Of a stretch of 64,000 nt of DNA, positions 1-7,708 are shown piece after piece. The position numbers were made by a program, and so were the translations under genes. This stretch comes from Epilithonimonas sp. JDS (GTDB lineage: Bacteria > Bacteroidota > Bacteroidia > Flavobacteriales > Weeksellaceae), in NCBI RefSeq assembly GCF_021261315.1, contig NZ_JAJSAX010000001.1:434001-498000 (forward strand), read 5' to 3'. Numbering within the stretch: position 1 is the stretch's first letter; the number at the start of each line of letters is the position of its first letter. The notes under the pieces are model-generated. The model saw only the letters and a program-made list of their open reading frames with translations. It ran no database searches and was not told the origin of the DNA.

Positions 1-1
1 T

Positions 2-355
2 CTTTTATCAATCATATTGGTTGTGGCAACTCAGGCCAAAGGTTCTGTTTTGATCCACCAAAAAATGTTCGAGAGCCGTTTGTTCTTCGTCGATAAATTG
101 ATCGATATGGGCGCACAGATCATCCTTTGCGATCCACACAGAGCAACCGTCATCGGAATGAATCAGGAAACACCATTGAGAGGAACGTCTATGGTTTCGC
201 CAGACATCAGAGCAGGAAATGCTTTGTTGATCGCGGCACTTTCTGCAGAAGGAAAATCCATCATTCAAAACATCGAGCAGATCGATCGTGGTTATGAGAA
301 TATCGACGAAAGACTGAGAGCGATTGGCGCAGACATCAGAAGAATCGAACAATAA
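2..355 (+). CDS. murA: UDP-N-acetylglucosamine 1-carboxyvinyltransferase (MurA), C-terminal part
   Basis: This is the last ~117 codons of MurA; the start lies upstream of the window. The enzyme transfers enolpyruvate from PEP to UDP-GlcNAc, the first committed step of peptidoglycan synthesis in the cytoplasm. The visible part has the late-MurA blocks: a [10 protein letters not shown] stretch, [10 protein letters not shown], the TPLRG loop, and an [15 protein letters not shown] segment close to the end. The frame is open from base 2 to a TAA at 355. A Leu-Leu-Ser-Ile-Ile run precedes the TTG at 17, so that TTG is internal and not a start. Confidence 0.93.
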   Translation, partial: LLSIILVVATQAKGSVLIHQKMFESRLFFVDKLIDMGAQIILCDPHRATVIGMNQETPLRGTSMVSPDIRAGNALLIAALSAEGKSIIQNIEQIDRGYENIDERLRAIGADIRRIEQ

Positions 356-416
356 CTAGTAATTTTTAGTTGTCAGCCGACAGCTTGATCATTTATAAAA
401 AATTAAAGGAAGCTCA

Positions 417-728
417 TTATGAAGCTTCCTTTGTTTGTTGTAGGACCGGTATTTTGCAACTCATCAGTTTATATTCACCTAGGTAATTTTCGATCTTATC
501 AATTTCGTCATCCGTGATCTTCAAAAGAAGTTTTACGTTGCCGAAGTTATTGCCATTCAGATATTCGATATGCGCGTTCACGATTTTGTAGCTGATCTTG
601 TAATGATTGTAGATCGTGTAAAGCAGGATATCAAATCTTATTTTACCATTCAGTTCTATTTCCAGGATTATTTCCTTTGCGGGCTTTTGAAAGAAGCCTC
701 CTTTCTGCGTTTCTTGTGGATAGATCAT
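417..728 (-). CDS. stand-alone NIL-domain protein
   Basis: A 103-residue protein that is almost entirely one NIL domain, the small ferredoxin-like fold found at the C-terminus of the methionine ABC transporter ATPase MetN. Seen: a central block (KIVNAHIEYLNGNNFGNVKL, then a strand and the helix DDEIDKIENYLGE) matching the NIL pattern in which G-N-I-E-Y-I-Q-G-K-P-F-G is typical. No ATPase portion is present, so this is not a cut-off MetN. It lies 29 bp downstream of the DUF4395 gene on the same strand and should be co-transcribed with it. A sensor or carrier role in sulfur-amino-acid metabolism is an inference from NIL biology. Confidence 0.7.
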   Translation of the reverse strand: MIYPQETQKGGFFQKPAKEIILEIELNGKIRFDILLYTIYNHYKISYKIVNAHIEYLNGNNFGNVKLLLKITDDEIDKIENYLGEYKLMSCKIPVLQQTKEAS

Positions 729-757
729 AATTGAATATTTTTTGGTGAGTTGATTTG

Positions 758-1189
758 TTATTTAAATTTATTTTGGATGGGAATCACAATGAATTGGTAG
801 AGATAGCAGCCGACGCAAACCTTAAAAAAGCTTTCCAGACTGGCTAAGATGATCAGGAGAAACCCGACTGCGAAAGCCGGATCATACAATCCATTGAGCA
901 TTAATAAAAAAACCAATAATGTAAAAAGAGAACCCAATGCCGCCGCAAATCTTTTCGGTGCAGCGAAGATCGGTCTTCTTTTCAGTCCCAATATTTTCGA
1001 GATCGATCTTGAAAAAAGGGCTAAAGGACAAAGTGATAAGCCTAAAGCCCTCATAATAAAATCAAAAACTAAGAGTAAAACCAAATACGGCCACTTGAAA
1101 ATAAGCGCGACCGCAAGAACAATGATTACCAAAAACGCAGTCGATCTAACTGTATTTTCGTCCGTGTAAAATTTATTTGTTTGCTTCAT
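758..1189 (-). CDS. DUF4395 family membrane protein
   Basis: A 143-residue integral membrane protein with about four hydrophobic segments, two before residue 60 and two in the 85-130 region. It ends with a CVGCYLY motif, a Cys-x-x-Cys pair at the end of the last segment, and has SLCPLALFSR between the pairs; both are typical of DUF4395. Family members often sit near rhodanese or thiosulfate-handling genes, so a sulfur or redox role is plausible but not shown. It is the first gene of a two-gene operon with a NIL-domain protein. Its 5' leader carries a strong promoter and an intrinsic terminator, so readthrough into this gene is probably regulated. Confidence 0.75.
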   Translation of the reverse strand: MKQTNKFYTDENTVRSTAFLVIIVLAVALIFKWPYLVLLLVFDFIMRALGLSLCPLALFSRSISKILGLKRRPIFAAPKRFAAALGSLFTLLVFLLMLNGLYDPAFAVGFLLIILASLESFFKVCVGCYLYQFIVIPIQNKFK

Positions 1190-1324
1190 TGTTCTTAAAA
1201 TTTTTAAATAAAAAAAGCTCTACCGGAAAGGTAAAGCTTATGACATATTCTCTCCTATCCAATGATTTACTTGGAGTTACACATTATGATTTGAGAGAAG
1301 ATGCCTTTCATTTAATTCTAATTC
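1190..1324 (-). promoter_or_regulatory. structured 5' leader with terminator: candidate riboswitch or attenuator
   Basis: On the minus strand the ~135-nt leader of the DUF4395-NIL operon folds by eye into a nested structure. An outer stem pairs TTCTCTC (1293-1299) with GAGAGAA (1248-1254), and extends across one mismatch with four more pairs (1301-1304 with 1243-1246). An inner stem TCCAA/TTGGA (1271-1275 with 1258-1262) has an 8-nt loop. A 17-nt single strand (1276-1292) remains on one side. Three nt after the outer stem an intrinsic terminator begins (1215-1239). This order, promoter, folded domain, terminator, gene, is that of a transcription-control riboswitch or attenuator. It does not match the SAM-I, TPP, cobalamin, preQ1 or fluoride consensus sequences I can recall. 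Confidence 0.5.
1206..1239 (-). terminator. intrinsic terminator in the DUF4395 leader
   Basis: Minus strand: a 10-bp stem AAGCTTTACC / GGTAGAGCTT with one G-U pair and a 5-nt loop, followed directly by seven T before an A-rich stretch and the ATG at 1189. It could also end transcripts from the papain-like lipoprotein gene upstream, but a promoter lies between the two, so it probably acts on the DUF4395 transcript. Confidence 0.7.
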
Positions 1325-1329
1325 TGTTG

Positions 1330-1360
1330 CAAATATATAAATTATTTAATTCCCACCAAA
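1330..1360 (-). promoter_or_regulatory. flavobacterial promoter (TTTG-N19-TATATTTG)
   Basis: On the minus strand TTTG (1360-1357) is followed after 19 nt by TATATTTG (1337-1330). This matches the Bacteroidetes/Flavobacterium sigma consensus of a TTG-type -33 box and a TANNTTTG -7 box. Predicted transcription starts near 1323-1325 and runs into the structured leader. Confidence 0.6.
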
Positions 1361-1386
1361 TAAGTATGAATTAAATTTAAAAAATT

Positions 1387-2013
1387 TTATTTCAGTTCCC
1401 CAACTTTATCCAATTTTTCAGAAGCCGCCAATCCATTGGGATTACAGCCTGGCTCACCTTCCGGAACTTTCAGGTTTTTATTTTGATAGAATTTTTCCCA
1501 AAACGCATTGGTCGTTTTTGTTTTCGGGTCGATGAAAGTCATTGGTTCCAATGTGAAGATTTGATTTTCCCGAAATGCTCTTTCCACAAAATCCGAGCAG
1601 TAATAGGAATTTTCGTCCAAAATGTAATTAAAATTATAAGGTTTCCCAACCAAAGTTTCTGCCTTCAAAACAGAATTTGTGATTGACGATCTGTATTCTA
1701 CTTTCAAACGATAAACATCAATCTTTTGTCCGAGTTTGGTTTGCTCTTTCAAAAAAGAATTGAGTTTTTGTTTCTGAGAACCGCCTTTTGGAGCAGCGTG
1801 CAGCACGTACAAATGCTCAGATTCCTTCTTCACAATCCCAATATGGTCGTACGAGGTTTTCTTTTCCGTTTGCGTCACATTGTTGATGGCGCCGGACAAT
1901 CCCGTTTCCAAAGCAGGCACAAAAAGCAGATCACCGTTTTCCAAAATTGAGGTATTATAAGTTTTACAACTTAATGTCAAAAAGAACAAAAAAAGTAAAA
2001 CAAAATTTTTCAT
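1387..2013 (-). CDS. YiiX-like permuted papain-fold lipoprotein
   Basis: A 208-residue secreted lipoprotein: a hydrophobic leader followed by L-S-C at residues 14-16, the lipobox. The body matches the permuted NlpC/P60 (YaeF/YiiX, C92) family: a start strand N-G-D-L-L-F-V, a catalytic His in S-Y-D-H-I-G-I-V, and a catalytic Cys in Y-Y-C-S-D-F-V-E-R-A-F. Family members hydrolyse amide or thioester bonds in cell-wall peptides or lipids; the substrate here is unknown. The C-terminal tail after residue 175 looks disordered. It is a single gene, with a repeat-filled gap between its start and the aminotransferase gene. Confidence 0.75.
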   Translation of the reverse strand: MKNFVLLFLFFLTLSCKTYNTSILENGDLLFVPALETGLSGAINNVTQTEKKTSYDHIGIVKKESEHLYVLHAAPKGGSQKQKLNSFLKEQTKLGQKIDVYRLKVEYRSSITNSVLKAETLVGKPYNFNYILDENSYYCSDFVERAFRENQIFTLEPMTFIDPKTKTTNAFWEKFYQNKNLKVPEGEPGCNPNGLAASEKLDKVGELK

Positions 2014-2152
2014 TTGTAGATATTATTTCTTTCAGAAGTCAAATGCAATCGCTCAATCTTAAAAGATATTTCAAATACAAATCGTGGCGATTTCATAGCT
2101 GCAAAGATAATTGAAGATTCAAATTACAGAAAGTTTTTAATTGTTAATTTTT

Positions 2153-2265
2153 GGGCAGCTTTTTCCGCCTTCCACTCCCAATCTTTTTTGCACACGTTTT
2201 CCATTAAGTTGAAATTGAGTACACGCAAAAAAGGATTTCCGTTCAAGTCGGGCTACAGCTTCGCC
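2153..2265 (+). repeat. dispersed palindromic repeat family R1, copy A
   Basis: It begins GGGCAGCTTTTTCCGCC and ends with GTTCAAGTCGGGCTACAGC. The same ends occur at 52393-52456 (inverted) and 59680-59750. The middle differs between copies but always contains a hairpin; here it is AATCTTTTTTGC facing GCAAAAAAGGATT with a long loop. The GCAGC and GCTGC type ends are mutually complementary. Confidence 0.65.
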
Positions 2266-2344
2266 ATATTCACGATTTGTCACAAAATTATATTCTCTCG
2301 AATTTTGAAAACTATCAACTGACAACCGGCAACCAAAAAATCAC

Positions 2345-2352
2345 TATTTTTG
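2345..2352 (+). promoter_or_regulatory. -7 box (TATTTTTG) of the aminotransferase gene
   Basis: TATTTTTG fits TANNTTTG and lies 20 nt before the ATG at 2373. No good -33 TTG was found at the usual spacing, so this is a partial match. Confidence 0.35.
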
Positions 2353-2372
2353 TATCCCAAAGTCAATAAACA

Positions 2373-3575
2373 ATGCCGAAAATATCTCAGCGCGCACAAC
2401 ATATGCCCGCGTCTCCAGTTAGAAAATTAGTTCCGTTTGCAATTGCAGCAAAACAGAAAGGAATCAAAGTTTACCACCTAAATATCGGTCAGCCCGATAT
2501 CGAAACACCCGAAACAGCGCTGGAAGCCATCAGAAACAATCATCTGAAAATCTACGAATATGCCCTTTCCGAAGGTAATCTTGAGTACAGAACTGCACTT
2601 AGAGATTATTACCATTCTTTAGGATTCACAGATCTTACGACAGAAAATTTCATCGTAACAAACGGCGGTTCCGAAGCTTTGAACTTCGCCATTTCCACAC
2701 TTTGTGATGATGGAGACGAGATCATCATCCCAGAACCTTACTACGCCAACTACAATGGTTTTGCAGGAACTTTCAACATCAATATCGTGGCTGTTCCATC
2801 TACCATTGACACAGGATTTGCTTTGCCAGCAATTGAGGAATTTGAGAAGAGAATTACAGATAAAACAAGAGCGATCGTCATCTGTAATCCAGGAAATCCA
2901 ACAGGCTATTTGTATTCAAGAGAAGAACTTCAGCAATTGGCAGAAATCGCAAAGAAACACGACATCGTCATTATTTCCGACGAGGTTTACAGAGAATATG
3001 TTTACGATGGAGAACAACAGATCTCTATGTTTGAGTTTCCAGAAGTGGCAGACAACGTCATCGTCATCGACTCTGAATCGAAAAGATATTCGATGTGTGG
3101 TGCAAGAATTGGCTGTTTGATCACGCGTTCCAAAAAAATCCACGACGCGGCAATTCTTTTTGCTCAGGCAAGATTGAGTCCAGTTCTATTGGGACAGATC
3201 GCTGCAACTGCGGCGCATAAAAATGATGCAGAATATATTGATAAAGTAAGAGAGGAATACAAACAGCGCCGTGACCTTTTGGTCGGATTATTGAATGAGA
3301 TCCCAGGTGTGATCTGCCCAAAACCAAAAGGCGCATTTTACTGTGGTGTAGAATTGCCGGTGGATGACACAGAGAAGTTTGCACAATGGCTTTTGGAAAG
3401 CTATTCCAATAACGGTGAAACCGTAATGGTCGCGCCAATGGGTGGCTTCTACAGCAATCCTGAACTTGGAAAAAAACAAGTGAGAATCGCTTACGTTTTG
3501 AAACAGGGAGACCTGAAAAGAAGTGTTGAGATCCTGAAAGATGCGATCACCCAATACAATTCTGAATTTAATTAA
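2373..3575 (+). CDS. PLP-dependent class I/II aminotransferase
   Basis: A 400-residue fold-type I aminotransferase, normal length for the aspartate-aminotransferase superfamily. Seen: NIGQPDIETP near residue 40, the cofactor region NGGSEALNF, the aspartate-pairing motif CNPGNPTG, ISDEVYREY, and the Schiff-base lysine at about residue 237 in S-E-S-K-R-Y-S, followed by the phosphate-binding Arg in GARIG. It transfers amino groups between an amino acid and 2-oxoglutarate; the sequence alone does not separate aspartate, aromatic or methionine-related specificity. The start ATG fits the promoter box 20 nt upstream. A small lipoprotein gene and murB follow on the same strand. Confidence 0.88.
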   Translation: MPKISQRAQHMPASPVRKLVPFAIAAKQKGIKVYHLNIGQPDIETPETALEAIRNNHLKIYEYALSEGNLEYRTALRDYYHSLGFTDLTTENFIVTNGGSEALNFAISTLCDDGDEIIIPEPYYANYNGFAGTFNINIVAVPSTIDTGFALPAIEEFEKRITDKTRAIVICNPGNPTGYLYSREELQQLAEIAKKHDIVIISDEVYREYVYDGEQQISMFEFPEVADNVIVIDSESKRYSMCGARIGCLITRSKKIHDAAILFAQARLSPVLLGQIAATAAHKNDAEYIDKVREEYKQRRDLLVGLLNEIPGVICPKPKGAFYCGVELPVDDTEKFAQWLLESYSNNGETVMVAPMGGFYSNPELGKKQVRIAYVLKQGDLKRSVEILKDAITQYNSEFN

Positions 3576-3592
3576 AATAAAAAAATACAGTG

Positions 3593-4036
3593 ATGAAAAT
3601 TATCAAAATAGGATTCGTCCTTTCAGCAATCAGTTTGTTTTTGCTTAGCTGCAAAACAACTGCTCAAAGTACAAAAATCGAATCAATATCCTACACCCAC
3701 ACTTTTGGGAGAGGTGGTTCAACCTTCGTAACTGCAACCAAAGACTCTCTGGAATCTTCATCGAGAGGCGGAAGAACGACAGAGTTCCCAGCCATCAAAA
3801 AGAAAATCAATGCTACCGATTGGCAGAAATTGGTTGCGGGAATCAATTTATCAGTTCTCGACAAAACAATAAGTGGAGAAAGACGCGGCCATTACGATGG
3901 TCCGGACGAGATTTTCAGAATCAAAACTACAGAAAAAGAATACGAAATCTACAATGTTCCAGAAGAATCCGCAGGCTTCAAACAACTTGAAAAACTAAAG
4001 ACCGATTTGGAAAATATGCTTCCGAAATATAAATAA
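3593..4036 (+). CDS. small lipoprotein of unknown function
   Basis: A 147-residue protein with a lipoprotein signal peptide ending L-L-S-C. An in-frame GTG lies one codon upstream, but the ATG at 3593 is the better start. The mature part has two Gly-rich turns (FGRGGS, SSRGG) and short strand-like segments including D-W-Q-K-L-V and E-K-E-Y-E-I-Y-N-V. I do not recognise the family beyond its similarity in style to Flavobacteriia hypothetical lipoproteins. Its TAA overlaps the murB ATG by one base, so the two are probably translationally coupled. Confidence 0.65.
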   Translation: MKIIKIGFVLSAISLFLLSCKTTAQSTKIESISYTHTFGRGGSTFVTATKDSLESSSRGGRTTEFPAIKKKINATDWQKLVAGINLSVLDKTISGERRGHYDGPDEIFRIKTTEKEYEIYNVPEESAGFKQLEKLKTDLENMLPKYK

Positions 4037-5052
4037 TGACAATCCAGGAAAACGTTTCTCTCAAACCTTACAATACTTTTGGCGTAGAAGCTTCTGCGAA
4101 ATATTTTGCTGACGTCAATTCAGTAGAAGAACTCACAGAAACTCTCAAAATCTCAAAATCTCAAACACCCAAACTTTTTCTCGGTGGCGGAAGTAATTTG
4201 CTTTTGACGAAGGATTTTGATGGCTTAGTGATTAGACTGAATTTAAAAGGAATTACGGAGGAAACCATCAATGAAAATGAAGCTTTAGTCACTGCAAAAG
4301 CAGGAGAAAACTGGCATCAATTTGTGATGTTTTGTCTAGAGAAAAATTATGGTGGATTGGAAAATCTATCATTGATTCCGGGAAATGTTGGAACTTCTCC
4401 GATGCAAAATATTGGCGCTTACGGAACAGAAATCAAAGATGTTTTCGAATCTTGTAAAGTTCTGAATATTGAAACTTTAGAAATAGAAATTTTTAATCTG
4501 GAAAAATGTCGGTTCGGTTACAGAGATTCGATTTTCAAGCAAGAAGGCAAAGGGAAATATGTGATTTTGGAAGTGACTTTCCGATTGACTACAAAAACCC
4601 ATAGAATTGATGTCGAATATGGCGCCATCCAATCGGAATTGGAAAATTTGGGAATCATTAATCCGACGATTCAAGATGTTTCCAGAGCGGTCATCAACAT
4701 CAGACAAAGCAAATTACCCGACCCAAAAGAGATTGGAAACGCTGGAAGTTTCTTTAAAAATCCAACTATTCCGCTCACTCAATATGAAACTTTAAGACTA
4801 AAATTTGAAAATATTCCGGGTTATCCGAATGGCGATTTTGTAAAAGTCCCCGCCGGCTGGCTAATTGAACAGTGTGGTTGGAAAGGCAAACAAATCGGGA
4901 ATGTGGCGTCACATAAACTTCAGGCGTTGGTCATCATCAATGCAACTGGGAATGCGACTGGAAAAGAGATTTTTGATTTCTCAACAATGATTATTGATTC
5001 CGTAAAACAAAAATATGGGATTGAGCTGGAACGGGAAGTGAATATTATTTAA
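4036..5052 (+). CDS. murB: UDP-N-acetylenolpyruvoylglucosamine reductase
   Basis: MurB reduces UDP-GlcNAc-enolpyruvate with NADPH and FAD to give UDP-MurNAc, the step after MurA. Seen: the N-terminal S-L-K-P-Y-N-T-F-G-V motif, the FAD-binding LGGGSNLL loop, S-L-I-P-G-N-V-G-T-S-P-M-Q-N-I-G-A-Y-G, the R-D-S-I-F-K region, GNAGSFFKNP carrying the catalytic Ser, and the C-terminal domain with GWLIEQCGWKG. The 338-residue length is that of the E. coli-like type. Codons near 4140-4170 hold a short CTCAAAATCTCAAAATCTC repeat, like the intergenic gagagttt-type repeats elsewhere in the window. Confidence 0.95.
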   Translation: MTIQENVSLKPYNTFGVEASAKYFADVNSVEELTETLKISKSQTPKLFLGGGSNLLLTKDFDGLVIRLNLKGITEETINENEALVTAKAGENWHQFVMFCLEKNYGGLENLSLIPGNVGTSPMQNIGAYGTEIKDVFESCKVLNIETLEIEIFNLEKCRFGYRDSIFKQEGKGKYVILEVTFRLTTKTHRIDVEYGAIQSELENLGIINPTIQDVSRAVINIRQSKLPDPKEIGNAGSFFKNPTIPLTQYETLRLKFENIPGYPNGDFVKVPAGWLIEQCGWKGKQIGNVASHKLQALVIINATGNATGKEIFDFSTMIIDSVKQKYGIELEREVNII

Positions 5053-5064
5053 AAATATCAGAAA

Positions 5065-5091
5065 CCCTTCAGAGTTTGAAACTCTGAAGGG
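5065..5091. repeat. perfect 13-bp-arm palindrome after murB
   Basis: CCCTTCAGAGTTT and AAACTCTGAAGGG are separated by one G. This is a strong hairpin on either strand. No long T run follows on the plus strand, so it may be a processing or stabilising element, or one unit of a dispersed palindrome family, rather than a standard terminator. Confidence 0.7.
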
Positions 5092-5124
5092 GTTGTAGAA
5101 TTAGAAAATACTGAAAATAAAAAA

Positions 5125-5826
5125 ATGAAAGTAGATATTTGGAGTGACACACGTTGTCCGTTTTGTTTCATCGGAAAAAGAAATTTTGAGAAAGCACTTC
5201 AGGTATTTTCTCAGAATGATAAAGTGGAAGTCAATTGGCATTCGTTCCAACTCGACCCCAATATGAAAACCGATTTGACCAAAAATCATTACGAATATCT
5301 GTCTGAAGTGAAAGGTTTTCCGATGTCTCAAATTATGCAAATGCACGAAAACCTGATTCAATCAGGGAAAAATGCTGGCATCGATTTTAATTTTGATGAT
5401 GTGAAAGTTTCTAATTCTTTCAAAAGCCAAATGCTGATTCAACTCGCTAAAGAAAAAGGAAAAGCGAATGAAATGGAAGAACTTCTTTTTGAAGCTTATT
5501 TCCGATTGGGAAAAGATATCGACGATGTTGAAGTGCTTTCAGAAATTGGAAATAAAATCGGATTTTCAAATGAGGAAATCCAAAACGCTGTAAATTCTGA
5601 ACAATTGTCGAAACTTGTAAACAACGATATTGCCGAAGCTTCCAATCTTGGAATCCGTGGTGTTCCGTTTTTTGTATTCAATCAAAAATATGCCATTTCG
5701 GGAGCTCAGCCAACGCATTTGTTTTCGGAGGTTTTGGAAAAAAGCTGGTCAGAATTTTCTGAAAACGATTCCAAATTAAAAATTATCGAAGAAGGTGATT
5801 CCTGTAAAATTGATGGAAATTGCTAA
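5125..5826 (+). CDS. DsbA/FrnE family thioredoxin-like oxidoreductase
   Basis: A 233-residue cytoplasmic thioredoxin-fold protein of the FrnE/DsbA type (2-hydroxychromene isomerase-like). The active site is C11-P-F-C14 right after the first strand (KVDIWSDTRCPFC). The helical insertion lies in the middle, and the cis-Pro loop G-I-R-G-V-P-F-F-V-F is near residue 180. No signal peptide. It ends with an extra Cys pair (SCKIDGNC) that could take part in redox cycling. It follows murB after a strong palindrome. Confidence 0.85.
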   Translation: MKVDIWSDTRCPFCFIGKRNFEKALQVFSQNDKVEVNWHSFQLDPNMKTDLTKNHYEYLSEVKGFPMSQIMQMHENLIQSGKNAGIDFNFDDVKVSNSFKSQMLIQLAKEKGKANEMEELLFEAYFRLGKDIDDVEVLSEIGNKIGFSNEEIQNAVNSEQLSKLVNNDIAEASNLGIRGVPFFVFNQKYAISGAQPTHLFSEVLEKSWSEFSENDSKLKIIEEGDSCKIDGNC

Positions 5827-5846
5827 AACAAAGAACACGAATCTTA

Positions 5847-6347
5847 ATGAGTAAAGAAAATTCATTAATCCTTTTAGCTTTAATTTTATTACCGATTTTT
5901 GTTCTGGCAAATGCAGGTTCTCCAATGATGTGGTTTGGATTCTTACATTTAATTTGGATAAACGCCATAATTGGAATTTATGAAAGTAAAACATTGACTT
6001 CTAAGTTCCATGTTTTAAATAGAAAATGGCTCATTGTTCTTGCGAATTATATTTCAATGTTTGTTGGATTATACTATATCGCTCCACATTTTTCTGAGCT
6101 TAGTGGAAATACTGATTTTTGGGGAGGAAAAACAAGATTAGGAGAATATGAATTAAAAGGTTTTGTAGTTGGAATGTTTGTTTCTTTTCTTGCTACTTTA
6201 ATAATCGAATTTCCATTTTACTTACTCGCATTAAAACAGAAAATGAGAGGCTGGAATTTACTTAGACCTTTCATATTTGTAAACTTAACAACCAATTTAA
6301 TAATGTTTATTATTTATTTCTTAATTGTATCCTTCGGAGCAAAATGA
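5847..6347 (+). CDS. small integral membrane protein, unknown
   Basis: About 166 residues with four hydrophobic segments: near the N-terminus (ending ANAGSP), at 20-45, at 60-80, and a long C-terminal pair. An earlier in-frame TTG at 5820 would overlap the preceding gene, so the ATG at 5847 is preferred. It is more AT-rich than its neighbours and has no motif I recognise. A 25-bp or smaller gap from the DsbA-like gene suggests co-transcription. Confidence 0.6.
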   Translation: MSKENSLILLALILLPIFVLANAGSPMMWFGFLHLIWINAIIGIYESKTLTSKFHVLNRKWLIVLANYISMFVGLYYIAPHFSELSGNTDFWGGKTRLGEYELKGFVVGMFVSFLATLIIEFPFYLLALKQKMRGWNLLRPFIFVNLTTNLIMFIIYFLIVSFGAK

Positions 6348-6436
6348 AAATAAATAAATTCTTAGCTTTACTATTAAATTAGCAAATTACGACAGTAAAT
6401 TGTAATTCGTAAAAGATTTAAAACTAAAAAACACAA

Positions 6437-7240
6437 ATGAAAATCGCAGTTTTAGGAGCAGGAAATATGGGAATTTCGTTTTCGAGGTCATTCTTGAAAT
6501 ATGAATTGATAAAACCTCAAAATCTCCATCTCATCACAAGAAATGAGAATAAAAAATCCAAACTCAAAGAATCCTTTCCAGACTCAGAAATATCGACGTT
6601 TGACGAAATCAACAATCTTGAAGCTGATTTAATTATCATCGCTGTAAAACCTCAGGATTTTACTTTCGTTGCGGAAAATTTACCTTTCAAAATTTCAGAT
6701 AAATCTTTGGTCTTGTCGATAATGGCGGGAATTTCCATCGAAAAAATTCAGAAACTTTTGAATCACAAATTTGTGGTTCGCGCAATGCCAAATTCCCCTA
6801 CGCTTCTGGGAATGGGAATCACGGGTTATACAGCGGCAGACGGAATTTCTTTTTCTGAATTAATGAATGTCGAGCGATTATTGAATTCCACCGGACGCTC
6901 TGTTTATTTGGAAGATGAAAGTCTTTTGGACGGCGTAACAGCACTTTCAGGAAGTGGACCAGCATATTTCTATTACATCATCGATGCGATGATAAAAGCT
7001 GGAACCGAAATGGGAATCGATGAAAATCTTTCGAAACTTTTCGTGAAACAGACAATGTTGGGCGCGTATCATCTCATTAATAATTCTGATAAATCTTTGG
7101 AAGAATTAATCAAAGACGTTGCTTCAAAAGGTGGAACAACGGAAGCTGCACTCAAAACTTTTGACGAAAACGAATTAAAATCAATCCTAAAAAAAGGAAT
7201 TCTTGCTGCGGAAAATCGTGCTAAGGAACTGAATAAATAA
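6437..7240 (+). CDS. proC: pyrroline-5-carboxylate reductase
   Basis: ProC reduces 1-pyrroline-5-carboxylate to proline with NAD(P)H in the cytoplasm. Seen: the Rossmann start M-K-I-A-V-L-G-A-G-N-M-G, a second strand with I-I-I-A-V-K-P-Q-D, V-R-A-M-P-N-S-P near residue 115, and the family signature region S-G-S-G-P-A-Y-F-Y, then the C-terminal helical domain with S-K-G-G-T-T-E-A-A. At 267 residues it is normal in length. A short AT-rich gap separates it from the membrane protein upstream. Confidence 0.93.
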   Translation: MKIAVLGAGNMGISFSRSFLKYELIKPQNLHLITRNENKKSKLKESFPDSEISTFDEINNLEADLIIIAVKPQDFTFVAENLPFKISDKSLVLSIMAGISIEKIQKLLNHKFVVRAMPNSPTLLGMGITGYTAADGISFSELMNVERLLNSTGRSVYLEDESLLDGVTALSGSGPAYFYYIIDAMIKAGTEMGIDENLSKLFVKQTMLGAYHLINNSDKSLEELIKDVASKGGTTEAALKTFDENELKSILKKGILAAENRAKELNK

Positions 7241-7253
7241 TTGTTGTTGGTTG

Positions 7254-7676
7254 TCAGTTGTTGGTTGATAGATTATTAAACTTAAAAAATTTGTAAAACC
7301 GAAAGCCAATTGCCACACCAATAGTATTCAGAATAATATCATCAATATCAAATACGCCAAGTCTGGTGAAATATTGAAGACTTTCTATGATGATAATTGC
7401 AGAAAGAAAGTTGATGATTAAAGTTTTAAAATCATTGAGTTTCGGAAAGACAATTCCAAGAAATCCAAAAGGCGTAAACATGATGATATTCCCGAAAACA
7501 TTAGTGATAATCGTTTTCCACAGAATTGTTTCCTTCACAAAACTAAAAGTCGAAATCAGCGGTGACAGTCTTACAATATTGATATCATACTGACTTCTCC
7601 CGAATCCGAAAAACATCAGATACAAAAGAAAAATCGTGTAAAACGGAATTGTGATTTTATAAAACTTCTGAAACAT
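7254..7676 (-). CDS. VanZ-like membrane protein
   Basis: About 140 residues with four to five membrane segments. It has the VanZ pattern: a first TM, then N-V-F-G-N-I-I-M-F-T-P-F-G-F, a further TM, and E-S-L-Q-Y-F-T-R-L-G-V-F-D-I-D-D-I-I-L-N-T-I-G. The start is placed at the ATG at 7676 because the ten residues upstream are not membrane-like and overlap the transglutaminase end region. VanZ proteins are linked to glycopeptide or lipid-envelope phenotypes in Gram-positives; in Flavobacteriia the role is unknown. It is only 30 bp downstream of the transglutaminase gene, so it is likely the last gene of that operon. Confidence 0.8.
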   Translation of the reverse strand: MFQKFYKITIPFYTIFLLYLMFFGFGRSQYDINIVRLSPLISTFSFVKETILWKTIITNVFGNIIMFTPFGFLGIVFPKLNDFKTLIINFLSAIIIIESLQYFTRLGVFDIDDIILNTIGVAIGFRFYKFFKFNNLSTNN

Positions 7677-7708
7677 TTCTGCAAAATTACAGAATCTAGC
7701 GTTCAAAA

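Noticed and set aside
417-728. Truncated MetN
   Set aside because: The frame starts cleanly and is all NIL domain; no remnant of an ATPase is present upstream.
1190-1324. SAM-I riboswitch for the DUF4395-NIL leader
   Set aside because: The hallmark blocks of SAM-I, such as the GATGAAACC kind of text and the four-way junction, are missing.
2230-2260. tRNA T-arm-like text GTTCAAGTC in R1
   Set aside because: There is no cloverleaf around it, and the other copies share the text without tRNA features.
2137-2325. A 62-residue frame on the minus strand
   Set aside because: It is formed across the R1 repeat; other R1 copies do not keep this frame and no ribosome-binding or family evidence supports it.
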